From assembly GCA_041390125.1 (NCBI GenBank), contig JAWKQN010000009.1, positions 1 to 64,000 on the forward strand: a stretch of 64,000 nt of DNA, in the 5' to 3' direction. The notes below the pieces were generated by a model. That model saw only the letters and a program-made list of their open reading frames with translations, was not told the DNA's origin and searched no databases. This DNA comes from Gemmatimonadota bacterium (GTDB lineage Bacteria; Gemmatimonadota; Gemmatimonadetes; Longimicrobiales; Gaopeijiaceae). Below, in pieces: positions 34,463-45,897 of the stretch (position 1 is its first letter; every line of letters begins with the position of its first letter). Made by a program: the position numbers and the translations under genes.

Positions 34463-36707
34463 GCGCGCCCTCCCGCGTACGCCGGAGCTGGACGAGGCGC
34501 GGACGTACCGTCTCCATGTCGTGCCGGCAGACGCCGGTGCGCTCGCGCAGCTGGATCTCGCAGACGTTGCAGCGGACGCATTCCTTGAAGTCGACGCGCT
34601 CGGCTGCAATGGCGCCGGTGGGGCAGCGCTGCTCGCAGACCTTGCAGACGGTGCACTGCTCGACACGTGGGATGCGGAAGAGCGTGAGCACGGAGCCCAC
34701 GGCCAGCGCGGCACCGAGCGGACAGGCGTAACGGCAGTAGAAGCGCGGGATCACGGCCGAGGCGAGCACGAACGCGGCGGCGATCGCGATCAGCGTCAGG
34801 GACGTGGTGCCGAAGAACACCGTGCCGAACGGCTCGAAGTACGGATAGAGGCTGCGGTGGCTGCCGCTCAGCGCCGATCCCACGATGAGCGCCAGCACGC
34901 CGTACTTGATCCAGAGCGCGCGTCGGTGCAGCGCCGGAGAAAGGGAGCGGCGGAAGCGCTGGGGCACGATCCGGTCCAGCAGGTCCTGCAGCGCCCCGAA
35001 GGGGCAGAGATAGCCGCAGAAGACGCGGCCCCAGAGCACGGTCGTCGCCAGAGTGAAGCCCACGAGCAGCAGCAGCGGGAGGTCGTTCAGGAAGACGCCG
35101 GGTCCCACCCAGATGGCGCTGGTCACGTGCGAGACCGACAGGAACCCTCCGTCGATCACTCCCAGCCAGATCAGGGTGAACGTCAGCGCCGCGCCGCGCA
35201 GAACGCGCCGCTTCGTGAGGAGCGCCGCGCTGGCCAGCATGAGCGCCAGGAGCATACCCGCCACGCGGCGCGCGGGCGTGCGGGCGAGCGCGCGCTCGAG
35301 GAGCGTCTCGTCCTCCCGGGCGACGAGCACCCGCTCGGGCGCGTCCTGCGGCGCCTCGATGCCGGGGGTCGGGGCGGCCGGGGCGGTAGGCGCGTCCCCG
35401 ACCGTGGGCGCGGGCTCCCCGCTCGGCGGCCGTGCGGACGGGGAGTCGGACGTCGCGTCTCTTCCGGCGAGGGCGGGCGGCGCACCCCGGGCGACGCCGG
35501 CTGGAGCGGAGTCGGGCTCGGCTCGCGGTGCGCTCGTCGCACGGCCCGTCGTTGACGGGGGCGCGGCCGCGCTCACGGGGTCGCCCGATCCGGGCTCCGC
35601 GGGCGCGCCGGTCGCGACCCTCGGAGGCGTTCCGGCCGGTTCTGTCGACGCCGGCGTGCGGTCCGCCCCCTCCGAGGCTGAACCCAGACGCGCCGCCTGC
35701 GTGCGCACATCCGCGGTGAAGACGCGACCGGTCGGCTCCGGTCGGTACGCGAGGGTGAACGCCCGGTCGGCGTCGACCGCAGGCGGAAGCAGCATCATCC
35801 CGGTCGTGATCAGCTCGTCCGCCATGAGGCCGCCGCTGGCCAGCCCGAACGGACGGACGTCCGACTCGGGCACGGGGATCGTGTCCCCGTCCTGGACCAC
35901 GGCCCACCCGGTGCGTGCGAACAACCGGACCTGCGTGCCGTCCAGCCCGTAGAGGAGGGCGCGACTGCCGGGTGCGGCGTCCAGGCCCCGACGGACCATC
36001 GCCATGGCACGCGGGCCGACCAGGATCTCGCCGAAGGCGTCGTTCTCCAGGAAGGCGATGTCCACTTCCGCCGTCGCGTTCCCCGCGCCCGTGAGCGCCA
36101 TGCGTTCCACCAGGCCCCGGCGGCGCAGCTCCAGCCACGAGAGGGTCTCGAAGTCGTCCGTGGCTTCGTCGTCCGCCGCGGTCCCGGTGGCCAGGTACGC
36201 CTCCGCGACGCGCCGGGCGGCGTCGCGCACGCCCCGCGCCAGGGCCTGGGCGCTGATGGTGGCGCGCGAGACACCGTCCACGTCCTCGCCCACCAGGAAT
36301 GCGTCTCCGATGGGCTTCCCGGCGAACTGCTCCTGGAGGCCCGGCTCGCGCAGGAAGTCCCCCATGCTGCTGCGGATGGATTCCCAGTAGTCCGTGATGC
36401 GCACGCCGGTGATGCGGCCGTCAAGGTCCATCCCCACAACGGTCTCGATGGGACCGCTGTAGCCCATCCGCTCGGGCGGCACGTCCGGCGTGTGGAAGAC
36501 GTAGCCCACGACGTGCTCGAGCCCGTCCGGGCCCGTGGCCCAGCCGCGGTAGACCGGCGGATCGCCGGAGGCCTCTTCGTCGAAGCGCTCGGCCGTGGGG
36601 AGGACGGCGGCCTTCAAGCGGGGAGGGACGTACCCCTGCGCGCTCAGGAGGGAGGGACCGGCGAGCGCGAGCGCGAGCCCCAGGGCTCCGAGCCAGCGAC
36701 GCGACAC
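34452..36707 (-). CDS. NosR/NirI-like flavinylated membrane polyferredoxin
   Basis: Protein of 751 residues from a GTG with GGAGG upstream and a signal peptide. Order: periplasmic FMN-binding domain (about 80-175) with DGVSRATISAQAL, where Thr150 is the predicted flavinylation site; a linker of about 125 residues (335-460) made largely of Pro, Ala, Thr, Ser and Gly; membrane helices with CxxxCP clusters FCGYLCPFG and YCRYACPLG; and a cytoplasmic two-cluster ferredoxin (CTVCKVCEQRCP, CVRCNVCEI). It moves electrons across the membrane. NosR serves N2O reductase, but no nosZ is here, so the acceptor is unknown. Confidence 0.87.
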   Translation of the reverse strand: MSRRWLGALGLALALAGPSLLSAQGYVPPRLKAAVLPTAERFDEEASGDPPVYRGWATGPDGLEHVVGYVFHTPDVPPERMGYSGPIETVVGMDLDGRITGVRITDYWESIRSSMGDFLREPGLQEQFAGKPIGDAFLVGEDVDGVSRATISAQALARGVRDAARRVAEAYLATGTAADDEATDDFETLSWLELRRRGLVERMALTGAGNATAEVDIAFLENDAFGEILVGPRAMAMVRRGLDAAPGSRALLYGLDGTQVRLFARTGWAVVQDGDTIPVPESDVRPFGLASGGLMADELITTGMMLLPPAVDADRAFTLAYRPEPTGRVFTADVRTQAARLGSASEGADRTPASTEPAGTPPRVATGAPAEPGSGDPVSAAAPPSTTGRATSAPRAEPDSAPAGVARGAPPALAGRDATSDSPSARPPSGEPAPTVGDAPTAPAAPTPGIEAPQDAPERVLVAREDETLLERALARTPARRVAGMLLALMLASAALLTKRRVLRGAALTFTLIWLGVIDGGFLSVSHVTSAIWVGPGVFLNDLPLLLLVGFTLATTVLWGRVFCGYLCPFGALQDLLDRIVPQRFRRSLSPALHRRALWIKYGVLALIVGSALSGSHRSLYPYFEPFGTVFFGTTSLTLIAIAAAFVLASAVIPRFYCRYACPLGAALAVGSVLTLFRIPRVEQCTVCKVCEQRCPTGAIAAERVDFKECVRCNVCEIQLRERTGVCRHDMETVRPRLVQLRRTREGAHVG

Positions 36708-36780
36708 CCGACCTCCGTGGACCGTCCGGGCGCGGGCGGACGCCGGACGCGTCCGCGGGCCGCGCGCCCGGTCAGGCGGC

Positions 36781-36810
36781 AGGATAGGGGAGGGGGGGTC
36801 GGAGCGGCAA
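36781..36810 (-). promoter_or_regulatory. Candidate promoter of the NosR-like/apbE operon
   Basis: On the minus strand TTGCCG (36810-36805), 18-base spacer, TATCCT (36786-36781), about 75 bases before the GTG at 36707. Confidence 0.42.
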
Positions 36811-36833
36811 TCGGGGTCCGTGCCGGACACACG

Positions 36834-36866
36834 ACCGCCCGCGGCCCGCTCGGGACCGCGGGCGGT
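36834..36866 (-). terminator. Hairpin terminator after acnA
   Basis: Perfect 11-base stem ACCGCCCGCGG / CCGCGGGCGGT with an 11-base loop, 26 bases beyond the acnA stop in its direction of transcription. No T tract. Confidence 0.65.
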
Positions 36867-36891
36867 GTGCCCCAGTCAGGATCGGACGGGC

Positions 36892-39633
<2,742 letters not shown>

Positions 39634-39714
39634 GTCGTGTCTCCTGGGCGGCGCGCCGGGCCGGACGGCGCGCGGTTCCTGCGATGGAGAGGGATCCGGC
39701 CCATGGGGCCCTCC

Positions 39715-39744
39715 AACCTATCGAATCGGCCGGTCCCGGTACAA
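39715..39744 (-). promoter_or_regulatory. Candidate promoter of acnA
   Basis: On the minus strand TTGTAC (39744-39739), 18-base spacer, TAGGTT (39720-39715). Leader of about 75 bases to the GTG. The same -10 and spacer length occur in the divergent tRNA promoter. Confidence 0.5.
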
Positions 39745-39754
39745 CGCCGGCAGG

Positions 39755-39784
39755 TTGAGACGGGCAGCCGCTCCGGGTTAGGTT
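39755..39784 (+). promoter_or_regulatory. Candidate promoter of tRNA-Leu (and possibly gltA)
   Basis: TTGAGA (39755-39760), 18-base spacer, TAGGTT (39779-39784), about 28 bases before the mature tRNA 5' end. No separate promoter was found before gltA. Confidence 0.5.
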
Positions 39785-39812
39785 AACAGGCTGTTTCGGG
39801 GCGTCGCTTCGA

Positions 39813-39897
39813 GGCCGGGGTGGCGGAATTGGCAGACGCGGCAGACTCAAAATCTGTTGTCCTCACGGGCGTGCGGGTTCGAGTCCCGCCCTCGGCA
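39813..39897 (+). tRNA. tRNA-Leu (CAA)
   Basis: The 85-base sequence folds as a class II tRNA. Acceptor strands GCCGGGG and CCTCGGC pair fully, with one G-T; the T arm is GCGGGTTCGAGTCCCGC; a long variable arm is present as required for leucine. The anticodon loop CTCAAAA puts CAA at 39848-39850, reading UUG codons. The discriminator is A and CCA is not encoded. Confidence 0.95.
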
Positions 39898-39995
39898 CTG
39901 ACCCTCGGAGCGGCACCGGCACCCGGACCCCACGGCGGGGTTCTGGGAGCCGCGAGGGATCTCTACGCGAACGTGGACCAGCGAGGGGGACGCAC

Positions 39996-41294
39996 ATGAC
40001 GGACGACGCCCGGAACAGCCTGACCATCCGGGACAACCGCACGGGCCGGGAGTACGAGGTCGACATCCAGGAGGGAGACGTCATCCGCGCCCTCGATCTG
40101 CGACAGATCAAGGTCAAGGACGACGACTTCGGGATGATGACGTACGATCCCGGCTTCACCAACACCGCGTCCACCCGCAGCACCATCACCTACATCGACG
40201 GCGACCAGGGGATCCTGCGCTACCGCGGATATCCCATCGAGCAGCTCGCCGAGCAGGCCACGCACCTCGAGGTGTCCTACCTGCTCCTCAAGGGCGAGCT
40301 GCCGACCCAGGCCCAGCTCGACGAGTTCGTCCACGACGTGACGTTCCACACGTACGTGCACGAGAACATCCTGGAGCTGATGGGTGGCTTCCGGTACGAC
40401 GCCCACGTGATGGGGATGATGATCTCCGCCGTGGCGGCGCTCTCCACGTTCTATCCCGATGCCAAGGACATCTTCGACCCGACCACGCGCTGGGTCCAGA
40501 TCGTGCGCATCATCGCCAAGATGCCCACGTTGGCCGCGTTCACGTATCGGCACCATCGGGGGCTGCCGTACGTCTACCCGGAGAACGAGCTGTCCTACAC
40601 GGCCAACTTCCTGAACATGCTGTTCCGGATCGGCGTGCGGGACTACAAGCCCAACCCGGTGCTCGAGCGCGCGCTGGACATCCTGTTCATCCTGCACGCG
40701 GACCACGAGCAGAACTGCTCCACCAGCACCATGCGCGTCATCGGCAGCGCGCACGCCGATCCGTTCTCCTCCATGGCCGGCGCCATGGCCGCCCTCTACG
40801 GTCCGCTGCACGGCGGCGCCAACGAGGCCGTGCTGCGGATGCTCACGCGCATCGGATCGGTGGACAACGTGCCCTCCTTCATCGAAGGCGTGAAGAACCG
40901 CGAGGAGCGCCTGATGGGCTTCGGGCACCGGGTCTACAAGTCGTACGACCCGCGCGCCAAGATCATCAAGCGCACGGCCGACGAGGTCTTCGCGGTCACC
41001 GGGAGGAACCCGCTCCTGGACATCGCGCTGGAGCTGGAGCGCATCGCGCTGAACGACGACTTCTTCGTCGAGCGCAACCTGTATCCCAACGTGGACTTCT
41101 ACTCCGGGCTCATCTATCAGGCGATGGGCTTCCCGGTGGAGCTGTTCCCGGTGCTCTTCGCCATCCCGCGCGCCGTGGGGTGGTTGGCCCAGTGGGAGGA
41201 GCTGCTGCTGGATTCGGAGCAGCGCATCGCACGTCCGCGCCAGGTCTACCTGGGCGAGGGCGAGCGCGACTTCGTGCCCATCGAGAAGCGCTGA
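39996..41294 (+). CDS. gltA: Citrate synthase
   Basis: Protein of 432 residues, type II (GltA) citrate synthase condensing acetyl-CoA and oxaloacetate. Catalytic landmarks: the His in LHADHEQNCSTSTMR, the His in PLHGGANEAV, GFGHRVYKSYDPR, and an Asp-containing C-terminal region (VDFYSGLIYQAMGFP). The ATG at 39996 has a GAGGGGGA ribosome site. It follows tRNA-Leu by about 100 bases and ends at a strong hairpin. Confidence 0.97.
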   Translation: MTDDARNSLTIRDNRTGREYEVDIQEGDVIRALDLRQIKVKDDDFGMMTYDPGFTNTASTRSTITYIDGDQGILRYRGYPIEQLAEQATHLEVSYLLLKGELPTQAQLDEFVHDVTFHTYVHENILELMGGFRYDAHVMGMMISAVAALSTFYPDAKDIFDPTTRWVQIVRIIAKMPTLAAFTYRHHRGLPYVYPENELSYTANFLNMLFRIGVRDYKPNPVLERALDILFILHADHEQNCSTSTMRVIGSAHADPFSSMAGAMAALYGPLHGGANEAVLRMLTRIGSVDNVPSFIEGVKNREERLMGFGHRVYKSYDPRAKIIKRTADEVFAVTGRNPLLDIALELERIALNDDFFVERNLYPNVDFYSGLIYQAMGFPVELFPVLFAIPRAVGWLAQWEELLLDSEQRIARPRQVYLGEGERDFVPIEKR

Positions 41295-41316
41295 GCCGTT
41301 CGGCCGGCGCAGGAAC

Positions 41317-41349
41317 CGAAGGGGGCGGCCCACCGGGTCGCCCCCTTCG
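41317..41349 (+). terminator. Hairpin terminator after gltA
   Basis: Fifteen-base stem (41317-41331 with 41335-41349, one G-T pair) with a three-base loop and the G5/C5 core seen in the other terminators here. No T tract follows. Confidence 0.75.
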
Positions 41350-41368
41350 CGCATCGGAGGAGCTCGAC

Positions 41369-42268
41369 ATGATCGACCCCATCGACCTGCGGGTGGACGG
41401 CATCGAGGGCGCCATCGGCGTGTGGGTCCTGGAAGGACCGGAGCCCGCCCTCATCGACCCCGGGCCCTCCACGTGCCTGGGCCGGCTGGAGGAGGGGCTG
41501 GCCGAGCGTGGTCTGACGCTGTCGGACCTGGCCCGTGTGTACCTCACGCACATCCACCTGGACCACGCCGGCGTGACAGGGCACCTGGTGCGCCGGGTGC
41601 CCGGCCTGGAGGTCGTGGTGCACGAGGAGGGAGCGCCCCACCTGGTCGATCCGGACCGCCTCGTCGCCAGCACCCGGCGCACGTTCGGTGCCTCCCACGA
41701 TCGGTTGTGGGGGGAGGTGCTCCCCGTGCCGGTGGAGCGGATCCGAGCCTGGGCCCCCGGAGGGCCCTCGGTCGGAGCGCTGCGGGCCGTCCCCTCGCCC
41801 GGGCACATCGCGCATCACCTGGCCTGGCTCGACGAGGAAACGGGGACGTTGTACAGCGGGGACGCGCTGGGCATCCTCCTGGCGCCCGGTGCGCCGGTCC
41901 ATCCACCCACGCCGCCCCCGAGCCTGGACGCCGCGGCCTGGCAGCGGACGCTGGGCGCGCTCGCCGCATTGGGCGCCGAGCGGGCGGCCGCGGCCCACTT
42001 CGGGGTCCACGCCGATCCGGCCGGCCGGGCTCGGGAGCTTGCCGCGGTGCTCGACGCGCTGCTGGGGCGTGTCCAGCACGCCCTGCGCACGGGAGACGCC
42101 GAGGCGGGGGCCCGCTACGAGCGCGAGGTCCGCGACCGTCTGGCGCCGTTCACCGGACGGGAGCGCGTGGAGCGCTACTTCGACGCCTTCCGGGCGGAGA
42201 CGGACTGGAACGGCGTGGTGCTGCACCTCCAGCGGCTGGCCCGGGCCCGCGCGGAGGGCGCGTCATGA
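41369..42268 (+). CDS. Metallo-beta-lactamase fold hydrolase
   Basis: Protein of 299 residues with the binuclear zinc signature THIHLDHAG (His-x-His-x-Asp-His, about 62-70), SPGHIAHHLAW and the bridging Asp in YSGDALG. The C-terminal helical part (about 190-299) with RERVERYFDAFRAETDWNGV resembles glyoxalase II-like or DUF-linked hydrolases that act on thioesters. Substrate not evident. GGAGG ribosome site upstream; isolated between the gltA terminator and the sigma factor gene. Confidence 0.85.
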   Translation: MIDPIDLRVDGIEGAIGVWVLEGPEPALIDPGPSTCLGRLEEGLAERGLTLSDLARVYLTHIHLDHAGVTGHLVRRVPGLEVVVHEEGAPHLVDPDRLVASTRRTFGASHDRLWGEVLPVPVERIRAWAPGGPSVGALRAVPSPGHIAHHLAWLDEETGTLYSGDALGILLAPGAPVHPPTPPPSLDAAAWQRTLGALAALGAERAAAAHFGVHADPAGRARELAAVLDALLGRVQHALRTGDAEAGARYEREVRDRLAPFTGRERVERYFDAFRAETDWNGVVLHLQRLARARAEGAS

Positions 42269-42312
42269 GTTGCCGTCGTGACCTGGGGCGCTCCCGGATT
42301 GCGCGTAGAGCG

Positions 42313-42361
42313 GGAGGACTTGCCTGCGGACGCGGAGCCGGAGGACTTGCCTGCGGACGCG
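42313..42361. repeat. Direct repeat, 22 bases at 27-base period
   Basis: A 22-base unit beginning GGAGGACTTGCC and ending GGACGCG occurs exactly at 42313-42334 and 42340-42361. It lies in the 133-base gap after the hydrolase stop, in that gene's frame, where it would read EDLPADA twice. Confidence 0.7.
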
Positions 42362-42401
42362 CGCAGGGCCAAGCTCGACCGGGGTCGCCAGCCGAAGGAC
42401 C

Positions 42402-42998
42402 GTGACAAGAGATACCGCCATCACCGAGTGGGTACGCCGCCTCGGCGCGGGGGACGGGCAGGCGCTCGAGGCCGTGATCCCCCTGCTGTACGACGAGCTG
42501 CGGGCCTTGGCCGGGCATCAGCTCCGCCAGGAGCGACCCGACCACACGCTGTCCGCCACGGGGCTCGTGCACGAGGCGTGGCTCCGTCTGTCCCGCCAGC
42601 GACGGATCGCAGCCGAGGACCGCGCCCAGTTCCTCTCCATCGCCGGGGCCACCATGCGCCGCGTCCTGGTGGATTGGGCGCGGACCAAGAAGCGCGCGAA
42701 GCGCGGCGGCGGCCAGGCCGACCTCCCGCTCTCCGCGGTCGAGGAGTTCCTGACGGTCGAGGAGGCCGAGGAGCTGCTGGCGCTCGACGACGCGCTGGCC
42801 CGTCTGGAGGTCGTGAACGAACGAGGCGCCCGCGTGGTGGAGCATCGCTTCTTCGCGGGGCTCTCCCAGGAGGAGACGGCCGAGGCCCTCGGGATCTCCC
42901 CCAAGACCGTCCAGCGCGCCTGGGTGGCCGCTCGGGCCTGGCTGCGGAAGGAGGTCCAGCAGGACCTGGCGCTGGATCCCCCGCTGACCGCTCCCTGA
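42402..42998 (+). CDS. ECF-type RNA polymerase sigma factor
   Basis: Protein of 198 residues of the Sig-70_X6-like ECF group. Region 2 lies at about 20-95 (LLYDELRALAGHQLR, TGLVHEAWLRL, MRRVLVDWART) and region 4 helix-turn-helix at about 145-185 (LSQEETAEALGISPKTVQRAW). No anti-sigma gene is adjacent; instead a membrane Ser/Thr kinase follows 74 bases later, the pairing in which the kinase is thought to control the sigma factor. GTG start with GAAGGA upstream. Confidence 0.93.
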   Translation: MTRDTAITEWVRRLGAGDGQALEAVIPLLYDELRALAGHQLRQERPDHTLSATGLVHEAWLRLSRQRRIAAEDRAQFLSIAGATMRRVLVDWARTKKRAKRGGGQADLPLSAVEEFLTVEEAEELLALDDALARLEVVNERGARVVEHRFFAGLSQEETAEALGISPKTVQRAWVAARAWLRKEVQQDLALDPPLTAP

Positions 42999-43072
42999 GG
43001 CGGCCGTCGCGATCTTGATGGCACGTGCCGCAGGCGGATGCGGGCGTGCACCATTCGTCGAGCGGAGGCGAG

Positions 43073-45613
43073 GTGGACGCTGAGCGCTGGCAGAGGGCGG
43101 AGCGGCTCTTCGAGGAAGCGCTCCAGCTCGCCGACGCCGAGCGGAGCGCCTTCCTCCGTCACGCCTGCGGAGACGACGCCGCGCTGCACGACGAGCTCGT
43201 GCAGATGCTCTCGGCGGAGGCCGCGGGCGCGCTGGCCATCGAGCGGAGGCTGGACGCGCACCGGGGTGCCACGGCTCCACTTCCGGGCGGCGGCAGGATC
43301 GGCCCCTACCGGATCGTCGACCTCCTGGGCCGCGGAGGCATGGGGGTGGTGTGGCGGGCGGTGCAGGAGGAGCCGGTGGAGCGCGAAGTGGCGCTCAAGA
43401 TCCTGGCCGCGGACGTGGACGGCGGAGAGCTCCTACGCCGCTTCGAGATGGAGCGGCAGTTGCTGGCGCGGCTGGACCATCCGCACATCGCGCGACTCTA
43501 CGACGCCGGCGCCACGGTCGAGGGACGGCCCTACTTCGTCATGGAGCGCGTGCGCGGTGCGCCCATCACGCGCTACTGCGACGAGCATCGACTGGGGGTA
43601 CGCGAACGCATCGAGCTGTTCCTCCAGGTCTGCGACGCGGTCCAACACGCCCATCAGCGCGGCATCCTGCATCGCGACCTGAAGCCGTCCAACCTGTTGG
43701 TGGCCACGGGGGACGGGAAGCCCCGACCGAAGGTGATCGACTTCGGGATCGCCAAGGGTCTGGAGGCCGCGGTCGATCCGCTGGACGAGCTCACCCGGAC
43801 CGGGCGCGCACCGGGGACCCCGGTCTACATGAGCCCTGAGCATGCCGATCCCTCGCTGGGCGGCGTGGACATCCGCTCCGATGTCTACTCGCTCGGGGTC
43901 GTGCTCTACCGGCTCCTGGTGGGCGCGCTGCCGCACGAGCCGGAGGCGGATTCCGGGGAGGCGCCGTCGCGCTCCACCCGCGACCGCAGCGTCCCGCGGC
44001 CGAGCGCACGCCTGGCCGCGCTAGGAGGGACCCAGTTGACGGTTGCGCGTGACCGGGCCACGACGCTGCCCGAGCTGCGGCGGCGTCTGCGCGGAGAGCT
44101 GGACTGGGTGCTCCTGCGCGCCCTCGAAACCGACCGCGAGCGTCGATATCCGACGGTCGAGCGGTTCGCCGCCGATCTACGCCGCTATCTGAGCGACCGC
44201 CCGGTGGAGGCGGGACCCCCCAGCCCCGTCTACCGGGTGCGCACGTTCGTGCGCCGACATCGGTGGGGCGTCGCCTCCGCCTGCGCGATCGTCCTCGCTC
44301 TGGGGACGGGGAGTGCGCTGGCGTTCGCGGGCGAGCGGACGGCCCGCCGCGCCGAGGCGGAGGCACGCGCCGAGGCGGAGGAGGCGCTGCGGATCCGAGA
44401 CTTCCTCATCGACGTGTTCTCCGTCAACGATCCCGGCGAGGCGCGCGGTCGCACCGTCACCGCCCGCGAGCTGCTGGCGCGGGGTGCGGAACGCATCCGC
44501 TTCGATCTGGAGGGGCGGCCCGGCCTGCAAGCCGACCTCATGGGAGCCCTGGGGGGCGCCTATGCCGCGCTGGGCTTGTTGGAGCCCGCCGATTCCCTCC
44601 TGCAGGGTGCCCTGGAACGCAGGGCGCTCGATCCGGCGCGCGACGCGGTGGATCAGGCGGCCAGCCTGCGCGACATGGGCCTGCTCCGACAGCGCCAGGG
44701 GCGGTGGGAGGACGCGTTCGCGCTGCTCGCCGCGGCCGAGCACACGCTGGACAGTGCGGACGTGACCGACCCTTCCGCCCGGGCTCCGCTGCAGGCGGCG
44801 CTCGGGACCGTGCAGACCCTGCGGGGTGAGCTGGACGACGCGCAGCGGCGGACCGAGGCGGCCCTGTCCCTGTGGCGCCAGATGCCCGAACCCGACGCGC
44901 GCGGCGTGGTCCAGGCGATCCGGTGGCTGGGCGTCATCCAGAACCACCGCGATGATCCGCAGGCGAGCCTCGCGTTCCTGCGGGACGCCGTGGCAGAGGC
45001 TGCGCGCACGTTCGGACCCGAGCACCCGTTCACGTTGGACACGCAGGAGAGCCTGGCCCTCTCCTTGTCGAACGCGGGAGAGCCGGACTCCGCCCTCGCG
45101 TTGCATCGCCGCGTATTGGCGGGTCGCTCCCGCGTCTTCTCGCCCGACCATCCCACGCTGGCCTACAGCTACCACAACCTGGGGCGCGAGCTATCGGGAC
45201 TGGGCCGCTACGAGGAAGCGATCCCGCTCCTGCGTCGCAGCGTGGAGCTGCGGGAGCAGGCGTTGGGCCCGGACGACCCCACGGTCGGCTTCGCCCTGGA
45301 GACCCTCGGGATCGCGACCGCCATGAACGGCGACCTCGCGGGCACCGAGCCCCTCTTCCTGCGTGCGCTTTCCATCTACGAAACGCGTCTGGGGCCCGCG
45401 CATCCGGAGACGCTCGAGGCGCTCCTGAACGTCGCGGAGCTGGAGTGGTACCTCGATCGCCCGGAGGACGCCTGGCGCCGCTTCGCGGAAGCGGTCGAAC
45501 GTGGCACCGATCAGATCGCGCGCGTCGAGGGTCCGCCCTTCCGGGCCTGGGCCGGGGAGCGCCGCTACGAGGACGCGCTCGGGCGCGTCCGTGCCATCGC
45601 CGCCGCACGCTGA
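43073..45613 (+). CDS. Membrane Ser/Thr protein kinase with C-terminal TPR repeats
   Basis: Protein of 846 residues. A GTG at 43073 with GGAGG five bases earlier is preferred to a GTG at 43025. An N-terminal helical segment (ERLFEEALQLADAERSAFL) precedes the kinase domain (about 80-345): GRGGMG (86-91), Lys109, HRDLKPSN (200-207), DFG (223-225), GTPVYMSPEHA. One membrane helix (about 398-420) leads to a periplasmic half of tetratricopeptide repeats (about 470-830, repeated W/L-G-Y-A-F-P positions). Paired with the ECF sigma gene upstream, probably as its sensor. Overlaps nothing downstream. Confidence 0.94.
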   Translation: MDAERWQRAERLFEEALQLADAERSAFLRHACGDDAALHDELVQMLSAEAAGALAIERRLDAHRGATAPLPGGGRIGPYRIVDLLGRGGMGVVWRAVQEEPVEREVALKILAADVDGGELLRRFEMERQLLARLDHPHIARLYDAGATVEGRPYFVMERVRGAPITRYCDEHRLGVRERIELFLQVCDAVQHAHQRGILHRDLKPSNLLVATGDGKPRPKVIDFGIAKGLEAAVDPLDELTRTGRAPGTPVYMSPEHADPSLGGVDIRSDVYSLGVVLYRLLVGALPHEPEADSGEAPSRSTRDRSVPRPSARLAALGGTQLTVARDRATTLPELRRRLRGELDWVLLRALETDRERRYPTVERFAADLRRYLSDRPVEAGPPSPVYRVRTFVRRHRWGVASACAIVLALGTGSALAFAGERTARRAEAEARAEAEEALRIRDFLIDVFSVNDPGEARGRTVTARELLARGAERIRFDLEGRPGLQADLMGALGGAYAALGLLEPADSLLQGALERRALDPARDAVDQAASLRDMGLLRQRQGRWEDAFALLAAAEHTLDSADVTDPSARAPLQAALGTVQTLRGELDDAQRRTEAALSLWRQMPEPDARGVVQAIRWLGVIQNHRDDPQASLAFLRDAVAEAARTFGPEHPFTLDTQESLALSLSNAGEPDSALALHRRVLAGRSRVFSPDHPTLAYSYHNLGRELSGLGRYEEAIPLLRRSVELREQALGPDDPTVGFALETLGIATAMNGDLAGTEPLFLRALSIYETRLGPAHPETLEALLNVAELEWYLDRPEDAWRRFAEAVERGTDQIARVEGPPFRAWAGERRYEDALGRVRAIAAAR

Positions 45614-45897
45614 CGCGCGCCGGTCGCCCCGGCGGGGACGACGCGGCGGTTCGTGTTCGCAGCGCGCCGTACGCGCACGATCGTGCGGGCGCTCCGCCGG
45701 CGGCAGCGGGCGCCAGCCCCGCGCTCGCTGCGCAGTCCCGACGCTGGGTCACGGGCACGTCGCGTGCTTCGAGGGACCTCCCGCGCACGACCGCTTCATC
45801 CCACCGGTGCGCCACCCGACCAATGCGTGGGCCGCGGGCCGTCGGAGCCGCTCCGGGACCTGTGGGTCGGTGCAAACTCCACCACTGCGGAGGTACC
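45614..45897. other. 284-base intergenic region
   Basis: No coding sequence, RNA gene or clear promoter seen. It is Arg/Ala-coding-like in several frames through composition alone. Only the GGAGG ribosome site just before the dehydrogenase start is recognisable. Confidence 0.5.
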
